A stretch of 64,000 bases of DNA from Defluviitalea phaphyphila (lineage in GTDB: Bacteria; Bacillota; Clostridia; Lachnospirales; Defluviitaleaceae): assembly GCF_001466305.1 (NCBI RefSeq), contig NZ_JWID01000004.1:198339-262338 (forward strand). The letters run 5' to 3'. Made by a program: the position numbers and the translations under genes. The notes beneath the pieces are model-generated. The model ran no database searches, was not told the origin of the DNA, and saw only the letters and a list, made by a program, of their open reading frames with translations. This document shows positions 35,765 through 42,842 of this stretch, piece after piece (within the stretch, counting starts at the first letter, position 1; every line of letters begins with the position of its first letter).

Positions 35765-35793
35765 ATTATAACACTTTTAATTCAAAATGTCTA
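35765..35793 (-). promoter_or_regulatory. SigA promoter of the polyuronate operon
   Basis: On the minus strand, TAGACA (35788-35793), a 17-bp spacer and perfect TATAAT (35765-35770). The 15-bp operator follows directly behind the expected start. Confidence 0.68.
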
Positions 35794-35860
35794 GTATTTT
35801 TAATACATTTTTTTTAAAAAATTCGTCCATATGTTATGAGAATATAACTAATATATACAA

Positions 35861-35916
35861 AAAATAAAAGTTTATTTATCAGTTTTTTACAAAATGAATA
35901 AATAAACTTTTATTTT
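35861..35916 (-). terminator. Terminator after iclR
   Basis: AAAATAAAAGTTTATTTAT and its complement (35898-35916) form a 19-bp AT-rich stem. It lies 31 bp past the iclR stop, so iclR is a separate unit from the operon. Confidence 0.7.
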
Positions 35917-35947
35917 AAAAATATATATACTTTTTTTCTTATGCAAT

Positions 35948-36697
35948 TTATCTTCTATAACCTAATTTCATAGATATTTCTGATGCTTTTTTCATAATTA
36001 TACTAGCTTCTTTTTCTATATCTATATTTTTTTTATATAGCCCGCTTGCACTTAAGGCAGCTACTATTTTATTACTATGATCAAAAATTGGAGCTGCTAT
36101 ACAGAGTAAATGTTCAGCTTGTTCACGTCTATCAACTGCATATCCGTTAATTCTTACCTTAGCAATTTCCTCCATTAATTGATCTTTGTCTGTAATCGTA
36201 AATCTAGTCTCCTTTACTAAAGGTTTATTCAATACTTTTTTTAATAATTCTTCATTGTAAGCCAAAAAGCATTTCCCTAATGCAGTAGAATGTAAAAAAG
36301 TTCTCTTTCCTATAGGGCAAGTAGCTACTAATAAATTTTCTGGTTCATACTTATAAATATATGTTATTTTCCCATTTATTTCTTTTCCTAAGAAAATTGT
36401 CTTATTAAGAACTGTTCCCAGTTTTTCTATGGATACTCTTGCTTTATCGATAATTGTTGTATTCCTTATAAAAGAACTTCCTATGTAATATGCCTTAACT
36501 CCTATACCATAAAGTTTACTTCTTTTATCAATTATTTCAATCATTTCTAACTCCAATAAAGATTGTATGATGTCTTTAGTACTGCTTATAGGTATATCTA
36601 ATTCATTAGATATTTCAGATAATGTAATGCCCTTTGGCTTTTCTGATATTAATTCTAATATTTGAATTGTTCTTTTCGCTGCTCTACTACTAGCCAT
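35948..36697 (-). CDS. IclR-family transcriptional regulator (KdgR-like role)
   Basis: A 249-aa regulator. An N-terminal winged helix (RTIQILELISEKPKGITLSE, first part; LDIPISSTKDIIQSLLEL) is followed by the IclR effector domain with GKCFLAY, GYAVDRREQAEHLLCIAAPIF (in part) and ALSASG. IclR proteins such as KdgR bind small acids, often 2-keto-3-deoxygluconate, and repress uronate genes. Sites TACGTAT...CG occur at its own promoter and twice before the neighbouring operon, so it probably controls both. RBS AAGGAGAAA precedes the ATG. Confidence 0.93.
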   Translation of the reverse strand: MASSRAAKRTIQILELISEKPKGITLSEISNELDIPISSTKDIIQSLLELEMIEIIDKRSKLYGIGVKAYYIGSSFIRNTTIIDKARVSIEKLGTVLNKTIFLGKEINGKITYIYKYEPENLLVATCPIGKRTFLHSTALGKCFLAYNEELLKKVLNKPLVKETRFTITDKDQLMEEIAKVRINGYAVDRREQAEHLLCIAAPIFDHSNKIVAALSASGLYKKNIDIEKEASIIMKKASEISMKLGYRR

Positions 36698-36713
36698 TTT
36701 TTCTCCTTCTTTT

Positions 36714-36726
36714 TACGTATTTGCGT
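36714..36726. promoter_or_regulatory. Degenerate IclR-type site at the iclR promoter
   Basis: TACGTATTTGCGT matches the operon sites in 11 of 13 positions and lies about 15-27 bp behind the expected iclR transcription start, the same place as in the operon promoter. This suggests autoregulation. Confidence 0.6.
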
Positions 36727-36747
36727 TTTCTTTTCGAATCCGGTACT

Positions 36748-36776
36748 ATTATATCAGTTTTTAATATAAAACACAA
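36748..36776 (-). promoter_or_regulatory. SigA promoter of iclR
   Basis: On the minus strand, TTGTGT (36771-36776), a 17-bp spacer and perfect TATAAT (36748-36753). Confidence 0.6.
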
Positions 36777-36888
36777 ATAAAATTTTAAAAAATCTACATT
36801 ACTTATTATAAAATCTAAAAAATAATTAAATTTTATCTATATTTTATATTATTTTTTAAGTAGTAATTTTATTCTTATTATTTAATTT

Positions 36889-36929
36889 AAAAAGGGAAGT
36901 ATCTTTATAAATTAGATACTTCCCTTTTT
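36889..36929 (-). terminator. Terminator after the DUF438 gene
   Basis: AAAAAGGGAAGTATCT and AGATACTTCCCTTTTT form a 16-bp stem with a 9-nt loop. Confidence 0.85.
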
Positions 36930-36935
36930 CTCTAG

Positions 36936-38162
36936 TTAATTAGACATAAGTCTTTTTTCTCCAGTTATTTTTTGTATAGGTTTTATATTCTGAGTTACTT
37001 CCATTATTCCTAAAAATTCTCCTTTTTCATCTTTTACTGCAAAATATCTTATGAGTACATATTTATCTCCCATATTAATCCAAAAATCTTCGTATTCTTT
37101 TTTTCCACCTTTTAAATCTTTTATAATTTGTTCAACTATATGAACACTTGCTGGTGGATGACAATTCCTTACTTCTCTTCCTATAACAGATTTGGTTCTT
37201 GCAAAAATTCTTTCTTTCCCTTGAGAAAAATATTTTACTATTCCATTTTTATCTACAAAAGTTATATCCAATGGTAAAGTATTAAGCATAGCATTTATTT
37301 CTTCTTTTGATAATACTCCTGTATTAAACTTAATATATCCATTATAACTTTCTTTTTCTTCTTCTTTTACTTTTTCTCCTGTATTTATTCTATTAGGAGT
37401 CCATTTCCCCTTAACATTTATAAGAGTATATCCTATTTCATCACTTTCTTCTTGTATTTTTAACCACTCGTCCTCAGATAAAGTTTCTAAAGCCATAGGA
37501 AAAAGTATATTTTCTTCTTTAAAAATCATTTCATTAACGCTATTTATTGTTTTATTTATTTTATCTAAAAGATTATCTCTACCTCCATTATAATTAACAA
37601 GGTCGTCTATTACTTCTCTTATTATATACCTTATTTCATCGTCAACTCCCCACATAACTTTAGCAGGAGCTGTCATATTATATTTTTCTAAATATGGAAA
37701 TAGTAGATTTTCTTTTCTTGAATAATGTTTATCAACTTCCCTTAAAGATTGAAAGTCTTTTATAATTTTTTCTATATTTTTACTATTATCCTGTCCCTTT
37801 AGCTCTTCTAAATGAGACATTATTTTGTCATCTATTAATTTTTTTATTTCCTTATTTTCTAATTTTAAAATATATACAGGATGTCCAGGAGTATTTTCTG
37901 GTTTTTCAGGCCTATGGATTTCTTCTATGGAACCTTTAAATACGGATGCATGAACATCACATAGTTTTTGAATTTCTTCTACAGGCATTCCTTCCATAAT
38001 AAGAGCCTGTTCCATCTGAGTTATTTCCTTCACATCTATCCCTTTAATAAGTTTTTCAAATCTAGGTTTAACTTCATCTACTGTTTTCCCCTTATGCAAT
38101 TCTCCTATAAGTTCTTTTAATATTTTTTGTCTATATTCTCTATTATTAATTAATTCACTCAT
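36936..38162 (-). CDS. DUF438-hemerythrin-PAS protein
   Basis: A 408-aa soluble protein. An N-terminal DUF438 domain (about residues 15-80, with GMPVEEIQKLCDVHASVF) is followed by a hemerythrin-like four-helix bundle (about 92-235, with HPVYILKLE, HYSRKENLLFPYLEKY and FKEENILFPMALE giving His/Glu iron ligands) and a C-terminal PAS domain (about 285-400, with NCHPPASVHIVEQI). The di-iron site and PAS domain suggest oxygen or nitric-oxide sensing. It neighbours a broken ric gene and a Crp/Fnr regulator. RBS AAGGAGAA precedes the ATG. Confidence 0.88.
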   Translation of the reverse strand: MSELINNREYRQKILKELIGELHKGKTVDEVKPRFEKLIKGIDVKEITQMEQALIMEGMPVEEIQKLCDVHASVFKGSIEEIHRPEKPENTPGHPVYILKLENKEIKKLIDDKIMSHLEELKGQDNSKNIEKIIKDFQSLREVDKHYSRKENLLFPYLEKYNMTAPAKVMWGVDDEIRYIIREVIDDLVNYNGGRDNLLDKINKTINSVNEMIFKEENILFPMALETLSEDEWLKIQEESDEIGYTLINVKGKWTPNRINTGEKVKEEEKESYNGYIKFNTGVLSKEEINAMLNTLPLDITFVDKNGIVKYFSQGKERIFARTKSVIGREVRNCHPPASVHIVEQIIKDLKGGKKEYEDFWINMGDKYVLIRYFAVKDEKGEFLGIMEVTQNIKPIQKITGEKRLMSN

Positions 38163-38345
38163 AAAAATTCTCCTTACTCTTTGATTGTATATCTTTTTTT
38201 GTAAATTCTTCTTTTTTCTGTTTTAATTCTAATCACTTTATACTACTTACATTACTACTATAATTTATTAATATTTTTTAAAATGCATAATTTAATATAC
38301 AATATACATAAAATGTAGTTCTATATTATTTCGTAAATTTTCTAG

Positions 38346-38878
38346 TTATTGAAATCTTTTAAATAATATATTGTTTTCTAAGTGAATATGCTCAAATAAA
38401 TCTCCTTCAAGTTCTTGAAGTTTCTCATAAGTTAAACGAAAAGTATTACATCCATCAGGGGGAACAGTATAATAAGATGAGATTCTAATTCTGTCCTTAG
38501 ATTATTAAAAAGTTTATGAACCTCAAAAAGATAATTATGATTTAATCCATGAACTTTTAATATAGTTGTAATTAATTCATTAATATTTGGCATAATCTTC
38601 TTGGTAAAACTATGATGAGTATTGACAATATAATCTATTAATTCACTAGAAGTTAACTTCCTAAAATCAATTTGTTCTTTTATTCTTTTTGTTTTATTAT
38701 ATGCTTCATTTAATTCAGACAATATTTCTTCTTCATCTAATTTTTGTTCTTTAATTGCTATACTTAAGGGTCTATTCCCTCCACAGCAAAAATCAATATT
38801 ATACTTTTTAAAAATTTCACTAGCCTTTGGCATTATTGACACAATATCTCCTATATTTTGCTTTGTATTAAATGTCAT
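38346..38878 (-). pseudogene. ric: Broken iron-sulfur repair protein gene (Ric/ScdA)
   Basis: The N-terminal two thirds are intact from ATG 38878 (GGGGAAAG upstream): the ScdA_N domain with DFCCGG (Cys31, Cys32), then the hemerythrin start (NTHHSFTKKIMP, HGLNHNYLFEVHKLF). After LRTELESHL the frame soon stops at 38432. In another frame the sequence goes on: SSYYTVPPDGCNTFRLTYEK, then LQELEGDLFEHIHLENNILF, to a stop at 38346, an unmistakable Ric C-terminus. About 45 residues of the hemerythrin core, including the KEE..FP iron-ligand helix, are missing at the joint. An internal deletion with frameshift is the simplest reading, so di-iron repair function is probably lost. Confidence 0.85.
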
Positions 38879-38975
38879 TATTCTTTCCCCCATTCACATT
38901 TATATATTAATATTTTATGATTTAATAATACATTACGTGTAAATATAAAACTGTGATTGGGGTCATATTTTTTAA

Positions 38976-39686
38976 TTATTCTATAGATTTTTTTAATGCA
39001 TCTTTATTTCGTATAATAATTTTTTTGTTCCCTATTACTTCTATAATTCCTTCAGATTGTAAATTGCTTATTTTACGACTTACAGTTTCTCTAGTTAATC
39101 CAATATAATTTGCTATTCCTTCTCGACTTAAAGGAAGTTCTAACAAAATCCCTTCATCATGAGTTTTCCCATATTTCTCTGCAAACTCTAACAAAACTGA
39201 ATTAATCCTTACTTCTACATTTTTTGCTCCCATACTTTTTATAATATTTTCTAAATTCTCTAATCGCATACAAAGTTCTTCCATAACTTTAAAACTAATT
39301 TCTGGATATTCTTTAAGTAATGTTTTAAAAGTTTCTTTTTTAATCATACAAACACTTGTATCTTCTAAAGCTTCTATATTATAGGTTATTTCTTGATTTA
39401 TTATTAAACTTTTTTCTCCAAAAAAATCCCCTTCTGAAAAAATATAAAGTATTTGTTCTTTTCCTTCATAAGTATTTTTATATACTTTTACCTTTCCTTT
39501 ATTAATTATTATAAGCCCATCCAAATTTGACCCTTCTATTGCTATTAATTCTCCTTTCAAATATGTTTTTCTTATAATTAAACTAACTATTTTCTCTATT
39601 TCCTTATTATTAAGAGATGAAAATATAAAAACATTTTTAGCACAAAGGTCATTATGGCAATTTTGGCAATTACATATATTATTCAT
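38976..39686 (-). CDS. Crp/Fnr-family regulator with Cys-rich N-terminus
   Basis: A 236-aa regulator: a cyclic-nucleotide-binding-type beta barrel (about residues 20-140, with GDFFGEKSL) and a C-terminal winged helix with the recognition helix in GLTRETVSRKISNL. The first 15 residues hold four cysteines (positions 5, 7, 10 and 15), like the cluster-binding tip of Fnr/FixK proteins. This suggests an Fe-S or metal-based redox or NO sensor. It lies 98 bp upstream of the broken ric gene on the same strand. RBS AAGGAGGAA precedes the ATG. Confidence 0.88.
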   Translation of the reverse strand: MNNICNCQNCHNDLCAKNVFIFSSLNNKEIEKIVSLIIRKTYLKGELIAIEGSNLDGLIIINKGKVKVYKNTYEGKEQILYIFSEGDFFGEKSLIINQEITYNIEALEDTSVCMIKKETFKTLLKEYPEISFKVMEELCMRLENLENIIKSMGAKNVEVRINSVLLEFAEKYGKTHDEGILLELPLSREGIANYIGLTRETVSRKISNLQSEGIIEVIGNKKIIIRNKDALKKSIE

Positions 39687-39701
39687 AATATTCCTCCTTA
39701 T

Positions 39702-39739
39702 AAAAAATACCTCCCACCTATTAAATGGTAGAAGGTATT
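39702..39739 (-). terminator. Terminator after the chemoreceptor gene
   Basis: On the minus strand, AATACCTTCTACC pairs with GGTGGGAGGTATT (two G-T pairs) around an 8-nt loop, followed by TTTTTAT. It lies 12 bp past the stop codon. Confidence 0.75.
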
Positions 39740-39750
39740 AAAATATATTT

Positions 39751-41061
39751 TCATTGTAATCTATATTTTTTTAAATTATTATTCATATTTTTAGAAAGCA
39801 TATTTAATTCTTCTGCTGATTTCTTTAAATCTTCAAAAATATTTAATTGGGTTTCTATTGTTGCTGCTAATTCTTCATTGGCCGCTGCTGTTTGCTCTGA
39901 TATATTAGCTGTATTTTCAATAGCAATTATCGATTTATTTTTTCCTTCTTCTATTTTTTGCATCACTTCATCAGTTGAATGTATTTTAGATACAATAGAA
40001 TCAATTGCATTAGCAATTTTTTTAAAAGAATTTTCTGTTTGATTAACTGCCATAATTTGATATTCTGAAACCTCTTTCATAGATTTCATTGCTTGTATAG
40101 CTTTATCAGAATCTCTTTTAATATTATCCATCATATTACTAATTTCTTCTGTAGATATTTTACTTTGATCTGCCAATTTTCTAACTTCTTCTGCAACAAC
40201 AGCAAATCCTTTACCAGCTTCCCCTGCTCTAGCTGCTTCTATAGCCGCATTAAGAGCAAGAAGATTTGTTTGATCTGCTATACTTTTTATAGTTTCAACG
40301 AATAAAGCTATATTATTAAGAGTAGATGTTAAATTTTCAATAGCCATAAAAATTTGTTCAGAGGACAAATTATATTCATCTGACTTTTCTCTTAATGTTT
40401 CTACTGCTTGTAATCCTTCTTTGTTTAAAATATTAACATTTTTTGTTTCTTCAGTAATAGTATTATAACTATCATATACCACAGTGATTTGCTCTGATAA
40501 ATCCTCCATAATTTTTACGCTTTCCTGAGTTTTAGATACTTGTTCTGAAGATCCTGTTGCAATTTCTTCTACTGTCTTAGATATTTGTTCAATAGACATA
40601 GTAGCTTCTTTTACTTTATCTGTCACAGCAATAGAAGATGAAACAATTGATTTAGTTAAACTATAAGTTTCTTTTATAATATTACGAATTTGTTCAATTG
40701 ATAAATTTAAATAATCCACTATTTTACCTATTGCTTTATATTCTTTTTTATTTTTATCAATTTTAATAGAAAAATCTCCATCATTTATATATCTAAGTAT
40801 TTGATCCATATTATTAATAAGTGTTCTTATTGAAGAAGAAAAGATTATAAAAAGTATAATTCCCAAAACTATATTAGATATAATAGTAAGGAATATAACC
40901 AATAAAACCTCTTCTACATTTACAAAAGCTTTTAATATAAATCCAAATATAATTCCTTCTAAAATAGATACCATAAGTAAAAAAATTATAGTTCCTGCAA
41001 ACATATGTCTTAAAAAATCTATAAATTTCTGTTTATTTTTTGTTTCGCCTATTTTGTCCAT
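39751..41061 (-). CDS. Methyl-accepting chemotaxis protein without external sensor
   Basis: A 436-aa receptor. Two adjoining membrane segments (about residues 20-45 and 50-73) are joined by a very short loop, so there is no extracellular ligand domain. A HAMP-like stretch leads to the signalling domain with the highly conserved tip ([20 protein letters not shown] and [15 protein letters not shown]). It would signal to CheA; with no ligand domain it may sense membrane or energy state. RBS GGAGGGG precedes the ATG. No che genes are near. Confidence 0.92.
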   Translation of the reverse strand: MDKIGETKNKQKFIDFLRHMFAGTIIFLLMVSILEGIIFGFILKAFVNVEEVLLVIFLTIISNIVLGIILFIIFSSSIRTLINNMDQILRYINDGDFSIKIDKNKKEYKAIGKIVDYLNLSIEQIRNIIKETYSLTKSIVSSSIAVTDKVKEATMSIEQISKTVEEIATGSSEQVSKTQESVKIMEDLSEQITVVYDSYNTITEETKNVNILNKEGLQAVETLREKSDEYNLSSEQIFMAIENLTSTLNNIALFVETIKSIADQTNLLALNAAIEAARAGEAGKGFAVVAEEVRKLADQSKISTEEISNMMDNIKRDSDKAIQAMKSMKEVSEYQIMAVNQTENSFKKIANAIDSIVSKIHSTDEVMQKIEEGKNKSIIAIENTANISEQTAAANEELAATIETQLNIFEDLKKSAEELNMLSKNMNNNLKKYRLQ

Positions 41062-41205
41062 ATAAACCCCTCCAAATACCTACTAAATTATTAAATATAT
41101 ATTAATATATTATATTATCATAATTTATTACTTTTTTCTACTACTTTAAAACTAACCATATTACAACATTTATAAGGGTTAGGACTAATAGGCTAAAAAC
41201 TATAT

Positions 41206-41862
41206 TCATTCTTCTTTCTTTTCATTTTTATTATTTTCACTGCTTGTTTCCATTTTAGAAATAGAAACTTCATATGCCACTTTAGTGATAACTTCGTCAT
41301 TTTCTTGTTTTTTCTGATATTCTCTACTTTGAATTCTTCCCCATATTTTTAGATTATCTCCTACTTTAAGATATTGTGCGTATTTAGCATTTCTACCCCA
41401 TGCAATACAAGGGATATAATCTGATTTATGATAAGAACGATTTACAGCAAGTAAAATATCTGTTATTTCCCTTCCAAAAGGAGTTGTTCTATACACTGGT
41501 TCTTTACATATAAACCCATCTAAATATATTTGATTTGAATATTTTATTTCTTCTCCATCATCTAATATGCTAAAGTCTAATACAAAAATTGTAAGAATTA
41601 ACCTATTTTTACCTTGCTCATATTGATTATATGAACGAAATTGTCCTTTGATTTTTACAAATTTATTTAATAAATTTGTTTCCTCTCCTAGTAATCTCTC
41701 AGAAATCGTTACAGGAAGTATATCTGATATTTTACTTAATCTGGGAACTTCTACTTTAAGGTTATAAAAACCTTCTCCATAAACTCGATGACTAAACTGA
41801 ATATCTTCAATTACTTTTCCTACAATAATTACTTGATTATTCTGTATAACATGATCTGTCAA
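41206..41862 (-). CDS. SSB-like protein with two OB folds
   Basis: A 218-aa protein made of two OB-fold halves, about residues 8-110 and 113-200. The second half (NQIYLDGFICKEPVYRTTPF in part, ILLAVNRSYHKSDYIPCIAWGRNA, LKIWGRIQSREYQ) matches the PriB/SSB pattern, and the tail is acidic-basic rather than the usual DDDIPF tip. Clostridia carry such long SSB-like proteins besides SsbA, with unknown special roles. The start is TTG 41862 behind AGAGGTGA; the GTG at 41871 is only one base past the SD. Confidence 0.75.
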   Translation of the reverse strand: MTDHVIQNNQVIIVGKVIEDIQFSHRVYGEGFYNLKVEVPRLSKISDILPVTISERLLGEETNLLNKFVKIKGQFRSYNQYEQGKNRLILTIFVLDFSILDDGEEIKYSNQIYLDGFICKEPVYRTTPFGREITDILLAVNRSYHKSDYIPCIAWGRNAKYAQYLKVGDNLKIWGRIQSREYQKKQENDEVITKVAYEVSISKMETSSENNKNEKKEE

Positions 41863-41956
41863 TACTCTCACCTCTCCTTATTATCCGTATGTTCTTTGAT
41901 TGCTTTCTCTATCATTATCATCTTTATTCACATTTTTAATTTTTTAGAAGTAATTT

Positions 41957-42613
41957 TTATAGTATTTTATTTATTGATATATTAACATCATTAATTATAG
42001 CAGCAGTAATAGCTCCAAGAGCTCCGTATAACTCATCATCTTGGTTGAGAGGCAAAGTAATCGAAAATTCCTGTGGTTCTAATTTTTTGCCACTAAAAGT
42101 AATAATTGTTCTTTGTACACAACATTGAATTCGTCTATCTTTTTCTTCTTGTTGTATACTAGAAGCAGTTACACTTGCTTTAGAATTAAATCCATAAGTT
42201 ATCAATCGAGTTTTATTTCCTTTTAATAATTTAAATATTTTTCTATCATCACTATTAATAATAATTACTCCATTTTTACTAACATTATAAAATATTTTTC
42301 GTTCAATAGGATAAAATAATTTATATTTTTTTTCATTTCTCGTTACGGTATATATAATAACATCAAAATTAATACTACTAAACCAATCTCTTTTTAATCC
42401 TTCTTCTGTTAGTTTTATAATAACCATATCGACAGAATTTTTATTTAATTCTTCAATATAATTAGAAAAAAAATTTTTATTAATCTTTAAACAGTTATTT
42501 AAATTAATATTTTTAATAGTACTAACTTTCATCCCAGAAGCTTTACATAATTGAGCTAATATATCTATGGTTATTGTTTTGTTTTTATTCCCCAGTATTC
42601 CTATTTTAACCAT
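41957..42613 (-). CDS. Orphan Mur-ligase-like central domain protein
   Basis: A 218-aa protein. The start GILGNKNKTITIDILAQL aligns with the P-loop region of MurE/MurF central domains, but the Gly-Lys-Thr core is altered (GNKNKTIT). Later GVIIINSDDRKIFKLL, RLITYGFNSKA and the end LPLNQDDELYGALGAITAAI follow the order of MurE up to the start of its third domain. Both the N-terminal UDP-binding domain and the C-terminal domain are absent. It may be a degenerate or regulatory Mur paralogue; peptide-ligase activity is doubtful. RBS AAGGAGC precedes the ATG. Confidence 0.6.
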   Translation of the reverse strand: MVKIGILGNKNKTITIDILAQLCKASGMKVSTIKNINLNNCLKINKNFFSNYIEELNKNSVDMVIIKLTEEGLKRDWFSSINFDVIIYTVTRNEKKYKLFYPIERKIFYNVSKNGVIIINSDDRKIFKLLKGNKTRLITYGFNSKASVTASSIQQEEKDRRIQCCVQRTIITFSGKKLEPQEFSITLPLNQDDELYGALGAITAAIINDVNISINKIL

Positions 42614-42774
42614 TTGAAAGCTCCTTTTAATTATAATTAAGTAATCCTAGTTTTTGTACTATTTAATATATTTATGTATATTTTTGTTTATATTCCTATA
42701 TTACAAAAATAACTATTTTAATCAAAAATTCATTATTTTTTTCTAATATCATTAAAAAACATTAAAACTATATA

Positions 42775-42802
42775 TTGATTTATTTAATATTAATGATACA
42801 AT
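42775..42802 (+). promoter_or_regulatory. Candidate SigA promoter of nrdJ
   Basis: TTGATT (42775-42780), a 16-bp spacer and TACAAT (42797-42802), 40 bp before the start codon. No NrdR box pair or cobalamin riboswitch was seen. Confidence 0.5.
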
Positions 42803-42842
42803 ATATAGTATATTTCATCTTTAAATATGGAGGAATCAAATT

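Larger units (their letters stand above)
35587..35947. other. Control region between iclR and the polyuronate operon
   Basis: About 360 bp without a gene. It holds, from right to left, the iclR terminator, the operon promoter (35765-35793), two IclR-type sites, and a 5' UTR of about 175 nt. Confidence 0.8.

Noticed and set aside
38894..38975. Search for an Fnr-type box (TTGAT-N4-ATCAA) upstream of ric
   Set aside because: No match with both half-sites was found in the gap.
42614..42842. Search for a cobalamin riboswitch before nrdJ
   Set aside because: The gap is too short and lacks the conserved B12-box; only an ordinary promoter was seen.
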